Below, piece by piece: positions 1 through 8,100 of a DNA stretch of 32,981 bases. Each line of letters opens with the position of its first letter. Positions within the stretch are counted from its first letter, which is position 1. The stretch comes from an uncultured Collinsella sp. Lineage in GTDB: Bacteria > Actinomycetota > Coriobacteriia > Coriobacteriales > Coriobacteriaceae. Where the stretch lies: the NCBI GenBank assembly GCA_949287065.1, contig CASEEV010000051.1, positions 1 to 32,981 of the forward strand, read 5' to 3'. The notes under the pieces were generated by a model. That model did no database searches. It was not told the origin of the DNA and saw only the letters and a program-made list of their open reading frames with translations. A program made the translations under genes and the position numbers.

Positions 1-976
1 AGCCCGCCGCTACCGCAACGCGTCGCCCGACCGCGCGACCCGCCCACGGGCGCGCACCCGCTGCCGCACCGACCCCTGCGGCAGCGGGCGCGTCCTCTGC
101 GGGCATAGCAGACCCGGCCCCCGCAGCAGGCTCCGACGCACCCGCCTGCCCGGCCACCGACTCAGGGCCCGACCCCGCCCCATCGGCGCTCGCGGCAAGG
201 GCGCTCTCAAGAGCCTGGCCAAGCGCGGCGGCTGACTGGTAGCGCGCGCTCGGCTCGAAGGCGCACGCGCGTTCCACCACCGCGCGCAGCGCCGGCGCCT
301 CGGTCTCCCCGTCGGCAAGCAGGCGCTCGTACGCCTCGTCATCCGGGCGCGCCCCGGTGAGCATGTAACCCAGCAGTCTGCCAAGCGAGTACACGTCGGA
401 GCGGGCGTCCGTCTCGGCAAAGCCGTACTGCTCAGGAGCCGAGAAGCCCCATGTTCCGAAGTGCTCCTCCTCGCGCGCGCCGTTGCCATCGCCGATCTGA
501 GCGATCCCCAGGTCAATGAGGTGCGCGCCGTCGCGTGCCACGATCACGTTCTGCGGCGCGATGTCGCGGTGCACGATGCCGTGCTCGTGCAGCGCCTGGG
601 CCGCCTCGCACACCGTGCCCGCCAAGCGCACGGCCTCGGCAGCGCTCAGCGCGCCGCGCTCGGCCACATACTCCTCGAGACCCTCGCCGGGCACGTAGTC
701 GTACACCACCACAAACTGATCGGGCATTTCGTAGGTCGCCCACACCTTGGGGAGAAAGCGGCAGCGGCAGTCGGCCAGCGACGCCCACACGCCGCGATGC
801 GCGCGCTCGGCAGGTATGCGCTTGCGCACGAACGGCCCGGAGCCCTCTATGGTGACGCACTCCGTCACACCGCAGGCACCGCTCGCCAGCACGCGCTCCA
901 CGCGGTAGGCGTCATCGATGCTCATGGCGTGCATGAGCTGCTCCTCGTTCAAACTGTCCGTCCCCACCTGTGGCAT
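1..976 (-). CDS. Hanks-type Ser/Thr protein kinase, 3' end outside window
   Basis: Predicted cytoplasmic Ser/Thr kinase. Read from ATG at 976, the frame shows a degenerate glycine loop (LASGACGV), a likely beta3 lysine (FVRKRIP), the catalytic loop HRDIAPQN, DLG in place of DFG (IDLGIAQ), the activation end GTWGFSAPEQYG and a YSLGRLLGYMLTG helix. The kinase core occupies about residues 20-270. An Ala/Gly/Glu-rich linker follows and runs to an RRVAVAAG stretch at the window edge, which may begin a membrane segment. The open reading frame is not closed inside the window. It lies downstream of an HTH gene on the same strand, with a 141-bp gap containing a hairpin. No strong ribosome site precedes ATG 976, and an in-frame ATG (LMHAMS) lies about 15 codons in, so the start is uncertain. 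Kinase family is clear; substrate is unknown. Confidence 0.85.
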   Translation of the reverse strand, partial: MPQVGTDSLNEEQLMHAMSIDDAYRVERVLASGACGVTECVTIEGSGPFVRKRIPAERAHRGVWASLADCRCRFLPKVWATYEMPDQFVVVYDYVPGEGLEEYVAERGALSAAEAVRLAGTVCEAAQALHEHGIVHRDIAPQNVIVARDGAHLIDLGIAQIGDGNGAREEEHFGTWGFSAPEQYGFAETDARSDVYSLGRLLGYMLTGARPDDEAYERLLADGETEAPALRAVVERACAFEPSARYQSAAALGQALESALAASADGAGSGPESVAGQAGASEPAAGAGSAMPAEDAPAAAGVGAAAGARPWAGRAVGRRVAVAAG

Positions 977-1092
977 CTTGCTGTTAAGCCGCCTTCTTCG
1001 CGCGTCTTTCCTTGCCGGCGCAGGCGCGATAAGCGCCCTCCATCAGCCAAGCGATGAGAACAATTGTAGTTGAGCGCTCAGGGGCGCGCTTC

Positions 1093-1115
1093 AGCGGGCA
1101 ACTGAATTGCCCGCT
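1093..1115. repeat. Perfect 9-bp stem hairpin between HTH gene and kinase
   Basis: AGCGGGCAA and TTGCCCGCT form a perfect inverted repeat around a 5-nt loop. It begins 2 bases after the HTH stop codon in the minus direction. No T run follows on either strand, so it is not a standard intrinsic terminator. It could be an attenuator, an mRNA-stabilising hairpin or a protein site that sets the HTH:kinase expression ratio. Confidence 0.6.
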
Positions 1116-1117
1116 TC

Positions 1118-1558
1118 TCAGCGCAGACGGCCGGTAGCAAGCAGGGTCTTCTCGCCCAAGTTCCACAGCTGGTCGTCGCACTGCTCGCGCGTATAGCCCT
1201 GGTTGATGCACCAGATAATGATGGCGTCGCGGCGCACCTTGGCCCACAGCTCCGACACGCCGGCAAGCCGCAGCAGGCGCTGCGTCTCGCGCAGCGAGCA
1301 GCGCAGGCCAAACGCGAGCATAATGGCGTGGTCGCGCCCGGGAAGGCTCTTGCCGGCAAAGATGTCGTACACCACGGTAACGTTAATCCCTGAGGCGCGC
1401 ACCACGTCGGCCCGCTTGATCCCGCGGTCGAGCAGCAGCTCGCGCAAGTAGTCGGGCAGCGCGCGGTCGATGGTCTCGCCTTGGTCGAGATACGATTCGG
1501 GGCTCGTCGACGCGAGCAGGCGGGCGAGAAGGTCCTCGGTGAGTTTTTCGGTTGCCAT
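1118..1558 (-). CDS. Small helix-turn-helix protein paired with kinase
   Basis: A 146-residue soluble protein. The start is ATG 1558 because GAGGAG lies 6-7 bases upstream; the longer frame to 1645 has no such site. Residues about 45-85 read as an XRE-like helix-turn-helix (IKRADVVRASGINVTVVYDI), followed by a helical segment with LRETQRLLRLAG and then RRDAIIIWCINQGY. I recall similar 'RDAIIIYAL'-type proteins next to Ser/Thr kinases in clostridia and coriobacteria, so a conserved two-gene unit with the downstream kinase is likely, but the function is not established. The HTH may bind DNA or may act as a protein adaptor or kinase substrate. Confidence 0.75.
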   Translation of the reverse strand: MATEKLTEDLLARLLASTSPESYLDQGETIDRALPDYLRELLLDRGIKRADVVRASGINVTVVYDIFAGKSLPGRDHAIMLAFGLRCSLRETQRLLRLAGVSELWAKVRRDAIIIWCINQGYTREQCDDQLWNLGEKTLLATGRLR

Positions 1559-1728
1559 GACAAGCTCCTCAATGCTCAAGTGGCCCCATCCTACCAAACA
1601 AAGAACGCCTGGCGAAACGGCGCTCACCGCGGAGCGCCTCGACAAACCATGGTATTCTTCGACGATAAGCGGGCCGCTCCGCGCCGCCCGCCCACGTCCC
1701 GACCCCCCCCTAAGAGACAGGACGCATC

Positions 1729-2061
1729 ATGGACATCCAGGCCAGCATCGACCAGGTTCTCGCGACCGTGGGCAACGCCCCCGACAAGGCGGCTGAGCTT
1801 CTCCAGGACTCCCAGGCCGCCATTGAGGAGATCACCGGCCAGGCGCTGGGCGAAGGCGAGGTCTCGCAGGTCATCGACGGCGTCAAGGAGCGCATTGCCG
1901 GCGGCGGCTTTGACCTTGGCAACCTCGATCTGGGCAACCTTGACCTCGGCGGCATCGACCTCTCGGCCCTCGGCGGCCTGGGCGGCATCGGCGAGGCCCT
2001 GAGCGACTCGCCGCTCGGCGGCATCGGCAACATGCTCGGCGGCCTCTTCGGCAGGAAGTAG
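1729..2061 (+). CDS. Small glycine/leucine-rich repeat protein, unknown function
   Basis: A 110-residue acidic protein not assigned to any family. Residues 1-60 look helical (QASIDQVLATVGNAPDKAAE...). From about residue 64 there is a five-residue periodic segment (DLGNL DLGNL DLGGI DLSAL) that grades into GGLGGIGEALSDSPLGGIGNMLGGLFGRK. The repeat is visible in the DNA as near-identical 15-bp units. There is no signal peptide or membrane helix. A weak AGGAC site precedes the ATG. The gene stands alone and ends in a strong terminator. The low-complexity tail resembles pentapeptide-like folding or phase-separating segments, but this is speculation. Confidence 0.7.
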   Translation: MDIQASIDQVLATVGNAPDKAAELLQDSQAAIEEITGQALGEGEVSQVIDGVKERIAGGGFDLGNLDLGNLDLGGIDLSALGGLGGIGEALSDSPLGGIGNMLGGLFGRK

Positions 2062-2088
2062 CACCCGCTGGCGAGAAGAACCGCCCAC

Positions 2089-2120
2089 GCGCGCCGACCC
2101 CCCGGTCGGCGCGCTTTTTT
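2089..2120 (+). terminator. Intrinsic terminator of the 110-aa gene
   Basis: A perfect 10-bp GC stem (GCGCGCCGAC / GTCGGCGCGC) with a 6-nt loop is followed by six T. The last bases of the T run are shared with the TAA stop of the convergent PAP2 gene, so the two transcripts end back to back. Confidence 0.95.
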
Positions 2121-2685
2121 AGCCCGCTCCCCCGGCTCGGCGACCTTGCCCGCCGGCAACACCCCTGCGGCCCCGCTTTGCGAGCGTGCCGACAAGGCAC
2201 CCCGCCGCTACGCCGAGCAGCGCGCCTGCCGCAACGTCGGTCGGCCAATGCACGAAGAGGTACAGTCGCGAGAAGCCTATGCCTGCAGCGAGCAGCATCG
2301 CGGGCAGCCAGAGCGCCCACCGGCGCGCGCCCACGCAAACGGCGAGCGCGCTCGCGGCGGCAAACGCAACCATGGCATGCCCCGACGGAAACGACGCGTC
2401 GGCGGGAGGAGCAACGAGAAGCGTCACCGAAGGATCGACCTCAAAGGGCCGCGGGCGCGCAACCAGCGCTTTGATCACAGGAAAGACGGCCTCCGACATA
2501 AGCGCCGCGATCAAAACGGCCAGGCCGGCACGGCGCGTTTTGCGACAAGCAAACAGCGCCACCCCAACGACGAGCCACACGCGAGCGCCGCCGCCTATAT
2601 ACGAAAGCGCGCACATGCAGGCGTCGAGCCACGGAGCATGCAGCGCCTGAAGCGCATGGAGAACCTCGAGCTCCCATCCGCCCAT
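2119..2685 (-). CDS. PAP2-family membrane phosphatase
   Basis: A 188-residue polytopic membrane protein of the type-2 phosphatidic acid phosphatase family, which removes phosphate from lipid phosphates such as undecaprenyl pyrophosphate or phosphatidic acid at the membrane. All three signature motifs are present: K72-x6-RP (KALVARPRP), PSGH at 100-103 and SR-x5-H-x3-D at 139-150 (SRLYLFVHWPTD). Hydrophobic segments lie near residues 33-47, 54-70, 104-118 and 122-138, and again after 150. ATG 2685 is preceded by AGGAGG at the right distance. The C-terminal tail is Arg/Gly-rich. The exact lipid substrate cannot be told from sequence; BcrC-like undecaprenyl pyrophosphatase is one possibility. 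Confidence 0.9.
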   Translation of the reverse strand: MGGWELEVLHALQALHAPWLDACMCALSYIGGGARVWLVVGVALFACRKTRRAGLAVLIAALMSEAVFPVIKALVARPRPFEVDPSVTLLVAPPADASFPSGHAMVAFAAASALAVCVGARRWALWLPAMLLAAGIGFSRLYLFVHWPTDVAAGALLGVAAGCLVGTLAKRGRRGVAGGQGRRAGGAG

Positions 2686-2823
2686 CGCAACCTCCTCCCT
2701 TGCGGCGCACCGCCCGCGCCCGAGCGCAAAACCGCCGGCGGCGACCCAGCGTGCTATGCTCTGATGCGTTTACCCTACCACGCATCCTTACCCTCATGCG
2801 TCCAAGCCCTACCGGAGGCAGCC

Positions 2824-3594
2824 ATGCGCGCTTCAGAGCACGAACCCGCCGCAGACCAAAGCAATCCCGTGGCACCGGGAGTCGACCTCAAGCGTTTTGA
2901 GTACGCGTGGCACGTGCGCTACAGCGAGGTCGGCCACCGCGGCCTCATGACGCTCCCCGCCCTTGTCAACGCCTTCCAAGACTGCAGCACCTTTCAGTCC
3001 GAGGCGCTCGGCATCGGCATGGCCTGGCTCAAGCACGAGAAGCGCGCCTGGGTGCTCACGCACTGGCACATCGCCGTCGACCGCTACCCGTCGCTGTGCG
3101 AGGAGGTTTTTGTGGGCACCTTCGCCACGGGCTTCAAAGGCGTCGCGGGACTGCGCAACTTCTACCTCAAAGACGGCGCCGGCAAGCTCATCGCCCGGGC
3201 CAACTCGTCATGGGCCTTCATCGACCTCGAGAAGGGCCGGCCCTGCCGCCCCGCGCCGCGCTACACCGAGCCGTTCGGCACGCACGAGCCTCTTGAGCTG
3301 CCCGCCGAGGCCAGGCGCGTCGCCGTGCCCGACGAGCTTGCAGCAGCCGAGCCCGTTCAGGTGCGCCGCGGGCTCATCGACACCAACGAGCACGTGAACA
3401 ACTGCCAGTACGTGCAGCTGGCGCTCGACCTTCTCCCCCGCGAGGCCGCGCCGCGCACGCTCCGCGTAGACTACCGGCGCGCCGCGGTGCTCGGCGACAT
3501 CATCTACCCCAAGCTCGCCCAAACGAGCGAGCGCACCGTAGCGGCGCTCTGCGACGCCGACGGTGCGCCCTATGCCGTTGTAGAGCTTGCGTAG
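2824..3594 (+). CDS. Acyl-ACP thioesterase (FatA/FatB-like)
   Basis: A 256-residue cytoplasmic double hot-dog thioesterase that releases fatty acids from acyl-ACP. The N-terminal hot-dog (about 20-140) has the typical YSEVGHRGLMTLPALVNAFQD opening and the region around RAWVLTHWHIAVDRYP. The second hot-dog carries RGLIDTNEHVNNCQYVQLAL, whose D-N-H-V-N residues are the conserved active-site Asn/His element of bacterial acyl-ACP thioesterases. ATG 2824 follows GGAGG; the reading frame is open far upstream to 2146, but that part is antisense to PAP2. It is divergent from PAP2 with 138 bp between, and convergent with the DUF4203 gene with only 14 bp between the stop codons. Confidence 0.92.
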   Translation: MRASEHEPAADQSNPVAPGVDLKRFEYAWHVRYSEVGHRGLMTLPALVNAFQDCSTFQSEALGIGMAWLKHEKRAWVLTHWHIAVDRYPSLCEEVFVGTFATGFKGVAGLRNFYLKDGAGKLIARANSSWAFIDLEKGRPCRPAPRYTEPFGTHEPLELPAEARRVAVPDELAAAEPVQVRRGLIDTNEHVNNCQYVQLALDLLPREAAPRTLRVDYRRAAVLGDIIYPKLAQTSERTVAALCDADGAPYAVVELA

Positions 3595-3608
3595 CGCCGA
3601 GGACTGCC

Positions 3609-4220
3609 TTACTTCTCGCCCGTACGGCGCTGCACAACGGCGCCGACGATCGTGAGCACGAGCGTGCCGGCAAGAAGCGCCGAGCCGTGCGCGGCAGAGA
3701 AGGGCCCGCCGATGTAGGCGGAGAGCGCCTGGAAGGTCCCGAGCGGGTCGGCCGTATCGGCAAGGCGCACGAGGCGGTCAAAGGCGAGCGCGCCGGCAAG
3801 AGCGTTGGACACCACGAAGGTGGAGCCCGCGTAGGCGGTGCCCAGCCTCACGAAGAAGTCGCACCAGCGTACGGCCGCCAAACCGGCGATGAGGCCGGCG
3901 ACGACCACGACGATGCCGAGGTAGGCAGACGCCTCCTGCACGAGCAGCGCCACGATAAAGCCGAGCGAGGCCCCCGCCGCAAAGCCCGTGAGAAACACGC
4001 CCGCCTTGTAGGCGTACTTGGAGAGAAACGCCGCGGCGATGCCGAGCACCACCGCGATGAAGAGCGACAGCGCCGAGCCGTCGGTTGCCGCGAGCCCGAC
4101 GTTCAGCACGCCGAGAAACACGATCGACGCGAGCATGATGTAGAAGAGCCTCTTGCCAAAAAAGCACGTCACGGCACCGACCGCGATGTTGACGATCAGG
4201 TACGCAATTACCAGTTCCAT
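3609..4220 (-). CDS. DUF4203 (TMEM198-like) membrane protein
   Basis: A 203-residue multi-pass membrane protein with about seven hydrophobic segments. The pattern (AVGAVTCFFGKRLFYIML, then repeated Gly/Ala-rich helices, then VRWCDFFVRLGTAYAGS) fits the DUF4203 family, whose biochemical role is unknown. ATG 4220 is chosen because it begins the first membrane helix and follows AAAGG; the frame is open upstream to 4472 without support. A TACAAT element lies about 50 bp upstream. It is convergent with the thioesterase gene. Confidence 0.8.
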   Translation of the reverse strand: MELVIAYLIVNIAVGAVTCFFGKRLFYIMLASIVFLGVLNVGLAATDGSALSLFIAVVLGIAAAFLSKYAYKAGVFLTGFAAGASLGFIVALLVQEASAYLGIVVVVAGLIAGLAAVRWCDFFVRLGTAYAGSTFVVSNALAGALAFDRLVRLADTADPLGTFQALSAYIGGPFSAAHGSALLAGTLVLTIVGAVVQRRTGEK

Positions 4221-4268
4221 ACCGAGCCTTTCTTCCGCGCCGCAGCGGCGCGCGGCCATATGCCGGCT

Positions 4269-4274
4269 ATTGTA
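4269..4274 (-). promoter_or_regulatory. -10 element TACAAT for DUF4203 gene
   Basis: On the minus strand the sequence reads cggTACAATagc about 50 bp upstream of ATG 4220. No -35 close to consensus lies 16-18 bp further upstream. The same CGGTACA(A/C)T form precedes several other genes in this window. Confidence 0.45.
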
Positions 4275-4458
4275 CCGTGCCGACAAGGGCGCCGCAGCGC
4301 GGGCGCATCCGCTCGCGGAACAAGCGCAAGGAGACCGCATCTTCTCCACCGGATCTGCCGCGCGGCCTTTGTTACCGTCTGATGGCAGGCCGAGGGCGCG
4401 CGCAACGGCTGGGCTATGATGGCTCAAAGACTCGCCTCCCCTGGTCGAAAGGAGGCCC

Positions 4459-6042
4459 ATGGCCCTGATCAAACCTCTCAGCGAGAACTACGACGAGTAC
4501 CGGCGCGACGAGTCGCGCGCCCAAGGAAACGCCGAGACCATATCGTTCCCCACGAGCGAGGACGAGGTCCGCGCCATCCTGCGGGAACTCCACGCCGTGC
4601 GCACCCCCGTGACCGTGCAGGGAGCCCGCACCGGCCTCGCCGCCGGCGCCGTTCCGACGGGCGGCCACGTGATGAACCTCAGCCGCATGAACGCCTACCT
4701 CGGACTGCGCCGCAGCTCCGACGGACGGTTCTTCCTGCGCGTCCAACCGGGCGTGGTGCTCTCGGAGCTTCGCAAGCACCTGCGCGCCCGCGCGCTGCCC
4801 GCGCGCGACTGGGACAGCGAGAGCCTCGCCGCGGCGCAGGAGCTTGCGCAGGCGCCCGAGCAGATCTTCCCCACCGACCCCACCGAGACCTCGGCCTGCC
4901 TCGGCGGCATGGCCGCCTGCAACGCGTCGGGCGCGCGCAGCTACGCCTACGGCCCCATGCGCCCGCACGTGAGCGGCCTGCGCGTGGCGCTCGCGTGCGG
5001 CGACCTGGTGGCGCTGCGGCGCGGCGAGCTCAAGGCGCACGGGCGCACGCTCGAGCTCACGACCGAATCAGGACGCCGCATCGCGCTCGACCTGCCGACC
5101 TACGTAATGCCGCAGACCAAGAACGCCTCGGGCTACTTCGTCGAGGACGACATGGACGCCATCGACCTTTTCATCGGATCCGACGGCACGCTCGGCGTCA
5201 TCACCGAGCTCGAGCTCGAGCTCATGCCCGCGCCCGCCGCCACATGGGGCGTCAGCTGCTTCTTTACAACCGAGGCGGCCGCCGTCGCCTTCACCCAGGC
5301 GGCGCGCCCGGCGCTCGGCCTTGCCACGGCCTTCGAGTACTTCGACGCCGCCGCGCTCGACATCCTGCGCACTCAGCGCGAGAACTCGACAGCCTTCTCG
5401 GCCCTTCCTGCCATAGACCCCGAGGCCGCCTGCTGCATCTTCGTGGAGCTCTCCGGCACGAGCGAGGACGAGCTTCTCGACGAGCTCTACCGGCTCGGAG
5501 AGCTTCTCGACGAGACCGGCGGCAGCGAAAAGGCGACCTGGGTCGCGCGCACCGACGTTGACCGCGAGGCCCAGCGCTTCTTCCGGCACGCTGTGCCCGA
5601 AAGCGTCAATATGCTCATCGACGAACGACGCCGCACCGACCCCACCATCACCAAGCTCGGCTCCGACATGTCGGTACCCGACGACAAGCTCGCCGACGTC
5701 ATGGCGCTCTACCGCGCGAGCCTCTCCGAGGCGGGCCTCGAGTCGGCCGCGTGGGGCCACATCGGCAACAACCACCTCCATGTGAACGTCCTGCCCCGCA
5801 ACGCCCGGGACTACGCCCGCGGCAAGGAGCTCTTCGAGAGCTGGGCTGTGCGCGTGACCGCCATGGGCGGGGCCGTCTCGGCCGAGCACGGCGTGGGCAA
5901 GCTCAAGCGCAGCTTCCTCGCCGTCATGTACGGCGAGAACCACGTGCGCGAGATGGCGCGCGTGAAGCTGGCGCTCGACCCGTACGGCCAGCTCGGGCGC
6001 GGCAACCTCTTTGACCCTGCGTACCTGGAAGGAGGCGCGTAA
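4459..6042 (+). CDS. FAD-dependent D-lactate dehydrogenase/glycolate oxidase-like subunit (LctD/GlcD type)
   Basis: A 527-residue flavoenzyme predicted to oxidise D-lactate or another 2-hydroxy acid. The N-terminal FAD_binding_4 domain (about 30-215) holds TVQGARTGLAAGAVP for the FAD pyrophosphate, FLRVQPGVVLSELR, and DPTETSACLGGMAACNASG. The C-terminal FAD-oxidase domain (about 260-520) contains the active-site strands GHIGNNHLHVNVLP and AEHGVGKLKR. ATG 4459 follows AAAGGAGG. It is longer than typical GlcD (about 460-500). The etfB gene starts 3 bp after its stop and etfA overlaps etfB, so the three make one operon. That arrangement is the LDH-ETF complex, in which NAD+ reduction by lactate is driven by reduced ferredoxin (known for Acetobacterium woodii LctBCD). 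The gene order here is D-B-C rather than B-C-D. Glycolate as substrate cannot be excluded. Confidence 0.88.
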   Translation: MALIKPLSENYDEYRRDESRAQGNAETISFPTSEDEVRAILRELHAVRTPVTVQGARTGLAAGAVPTGGHVMNLSRMNAYLGLRRSSDGRFFLRVQPGVVLSELRKHLRARALPARDWDSESLAAAQELAQAPEQIFPTDPTETSACLGGMAACNASGARSYAYGPMRPHVSGLRVALACGDLVALRRGELKAHGRTLELTTESGRRIALDLPTYVMPQTKNASGYFVEDDMDAIDLFIGSDGTLGVITELELELMPAPAATWGVSCFFTTEAAAVAFTQAARPALGLATAFEYFDAAALDILRTQRENSTAFSALPAIDPEAACCIFVELSGTSEDELLDELYRLGELLDETGGSEKATWVARTDVDREAQRFFRHAVPESVNMLIDERRRTDPTITKLGSDMSVPDDKLADVMALYRASLSEAGLESAAWGHIGNNHLHVNVLPRNARDYARGKELFESWAVRVTAMGGAVSAEHGVGKLKRSFLAVMYGENHVREMARVKLALDPYGQLGRGNLFDPAYLEGGA

Positions 6043-6045
6043 GCG

Positions 6046-6843
6046 ATGCACATCGTCGTATGCATCAAGGCGGTCCCCGGCTCTACCGAAGTCAAGATGG
6101 ACCCCGAGACCCACACCATCGTGCGCGACGGGCGCGAAGCGGTCATCAACCCCTTCGACGCCTCGGCGTTCGAGCTCGCGCTCGAGCTCGCCGACGCGCG
6201 GCGTGCCGCCGACGAGGACTGCTCGGTCACCGTGGTCTCCATGGGCATCCCCGCCACCGAGCGCATCCTGCGCGACGCCTGCGCCCGTGGCGCCACAGAC
6301 GCGCTGCTGCTTTCGGACCGCGCGTTTGCCGGAGCCGACACGCTCGCCACCTGCCACGCCCTTGCGTGCGGCATCCGCGCGCTGCCCGCGGCAGACCTCA
6401 TACTCTGCGGCAAGATGGCCGTCGACGGCGACACCGCCCAGATCGGCCCCGAGCTGGCAGGAGCGTTTGACCTTCCCTGCGTCACCGACGTGAGCGAGCT
6501 TGTCAGCGCGGGCAACGGTGCCGTGGTCGTGCGCTGCGGCTCCGACGAGGGCCCCGTTGTCGTCGAGGCCCCAATGCCGTGCGTGCTCACCGTTACCAAG
6601 GAGGCGGCTCAGCTCCGCATGCCGAGCATCGCGGGCGTGCGCGCTGCCGAGCGCGCCCCGGTTGCCGTGCGCGGCGCCGAGGACGTCGGCGCCGACCCCG
6701 CGCGCATCGGCCTCTCGGGATCGCCCACCCAGGTCGTGCGTTGCTTCGTGCCCGACCGCTCGGGAGCAGTCGAGCTCTTCGACGGGACGGCCGCCCAGCA
6801 GGCAGAGGCCTTGGCGGGCATCATGGAGGGGGTGCGCTCATGA
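6046..6843 (+). CDS. etfB: Electron transfer flavoprotein beta subunit
   Basis: A 265-residue EtfB. It has the opening MHIVVCIKAVPGSTEVKMD, NPFDASAFELALELAD at 35-50 and DGDTAQIGPE at 127-136. The last two motifs are typical of ETFs whose beta subunit carries the bifurcating FAD rather than AMP. It should pass electrons between NADH, the partner dehydrogenase and ferredoxin. It starts 3 bp after the dehydrogenase gene and its TGA overlaps the ATG of etfA (ATGA), indicating translational coupling and a 1:1 complex. It is ordinary for the family in length. Confidence 0.93.
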   Translation: MHIVVCIKAVPGSTEVKMDPETHTIVRDGREAVINPFDASAFELALELADARRAADEDCSVTVVSMGIPATERILRDACARGATDALLLSDRAFAGADTLATCHALACGIRALPAADLILCGKMAVDGDTAQIGPELAGAFDLPCVTDVSELVSAGNGAVVVRCGSDEGPVVVEAPMPCVLTVTKEAAQLRMPSIAGVRAAERAPVAVRGAEDVGADPARIGLSGSPTQVVRCFVPDRSGAVELFDGTAAQQAEALAGIMEGVRS

Positions 6844-8039
6844 CCGGAATCGTCATCGACGCCGAGAAGTGCGTCGGCTGCAGGCAGTGCGAACGCGCCT
6901 GCGCATCGGCGGGCATCGTCGTCGAGAACCGCACGGCGCGCGTCACGGAGTCGTGCACGCTCTGCGGGGCATGCGTTGACGCCTGCCCCGTGGGTGCCAT
7001 CGAGCTCGTGCGCGGCGGCGCGGCGGCGCAGGCGGAAGACCTCGGCATCTGGCGTAACGTCTGGGTGTACTGCCAGCTCGACGCGAGCGGTGCGCCCCTG
7101 CCTGTTGCCTTCGAGCTTCTCGGCCGCGGACGCGAGCTCGCCTGTGCGCGCGGCGAGAACCTCGTGGCGCTTCTCGCCGGAACCCCCGCCCCCGGCAGCG
7201 CAGAGGCGCTCATTGCCGCGGGCGCCGACGAGGTGCTGCTGTGCGAGGACGAGCGGCTCGACCGTGCGGACGCCTCGCTGGAAGCGGAGCTTATCGCGCA
7301 GCTCGCCCAAGACCTGAAGCCCGAGATCATCCTGTACGGCGCCACCGCCTTTGGCCGCGAGCTCGCGCCGCAGGTTGCGGTGCGGCTCGAAACCGGCCTC
7401 ACCGCCGACTGCACCGTGCTCGAGATCAGCCCCGAGACCGGCCTGCTCGAGCAGACGCGCCCCGCCTTCGGCGGCAACCTCATGGCCACCATCACCTGCC
7501 CCGCGCACCGGCCGCAGATGGCCACCGTGCGTCCGGGCATCTTCAGCGCGCCTGAGGCCGACCCCGCCCGCACCGGCCGGGTGACCCGCGTCGCGCCCCC
7601 CGCGGGCGAGCCGCGCGTCCGCATCATCGAGAAGGCCTGCGCACAAGCCGGCCCCTCCATCGCCGAGGCGGAGCGCCTCATCGTGCTCGGACGCGGCATC
7701 GGGTCCAAGAAGAACCTGCCGCTCATGCGCCGCCTGGCCGAGCTTCTCGACGCCGAGATAGGCTGCACGCGCCCGCTCGTCGAGGCGGGCTGGCTCGAGT
7801 ATCCGCACCAGGTGGGCCAGACCGGCGTTGCCGTGGCGCCCAAGCTGCTCGTGAGCATCGGCGTGTCGGGCGCCATTCAGCACCTTGCCGGCATCGGCGG
7901 GGCCGAGACGGTCGTTGCCATCAACGAGGACCCCGAGGCGCCGATCTTCGGAGCCGCCCGCTACGGCGCCGTGGGCGACTGCATCGAGATCGTGGGCGCG
8001 CTCGTCGAGCAGCTCGAGAAGAGCCGCACTGAAGCTTAG
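6840..8039 (+). CDS. etfA: ETF alpha subunit with N-terminal two-cluster ferredoxin domain
   Basis: A 399-residue EtfA. Residues 1-55 are a ferredoxin-like domain with two [4Fe-4S] motifs, C11-x2-C14-x2-C17-x3-C21 and C39-x2-C42-x2-C45-x3-C49-P. The ETF domain follows (about 70-250), then the C-terminal FAD domain with GRGIGSKKN, CTRPLVEAGW, HQVGQTG, SIGVSGAIQHLAG and AINEDPEAPIF. The start is the ATG inside the ATGA overlap with etfB, which places the first cluster directly at the N terminus. Ferredoxin-fused EtfA is the hallmark of bifurcating or confurcating ETFs such as LctC and CarE. Cofactor content and direction of electron flow are inferred from the family. Confidence 0.93.
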   Translation: MTGIVIDAEKCVGCRQCERACASAGIVVENRTARVTESCTLCGACVDACPVGAIELVRGGAAAQAEDLGIWRNVWVYCQLDASGAPLPVAFELLGRGRELACARGENLVALLAGTPAPGSAEALIAAGADEVLLCEDERLDRADASLEAELIAQLAQDLKPEIILYGATAFGRELAPQVAVRLETGLTADCTVLEISPETGLLEQTRPAFGGNLMATITCPAHRPQMATVRPGIFSAPEADPARTGRVTRVAPPAGEPRVRIIEKACAQAGPSIAEAERLIVLGRGIGSKKNLPLMRRLAELLDAEIGCTRPLVEAGWLEYPHQVGQTGVAVAPKLLVSIGVSGAIQHLAGIGGAETVVAINEDPEAPIFGAARYGAVGDCIEIVGALVEQLEKSRTEA

Positions 8040-8100
8040 ACAGAGCCGGGCGTGATACCCTGAGATTCTCAGAGGACCGCCCGGCCGCACAGGGAGGAAC

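Noticed and set aside
461-1057. 198-residue plus-strand open frame
   Set aside because: It is the reverse complement of the kinase gene; kinase motifs are clear on the minus strand.
984-1247. 87-residue minus-strand frame between HTH and kinase
   Set aside because: It mostly overlaps the HTH gene in another frame and has no ribosome site or family resemblance.
2146-2823. Long N-terminal extension of the acyl-ACP thioesterase frame
   Set aside because: It is antisense to the PAP2 gene, and a good ribosome site marks ATG 2824.
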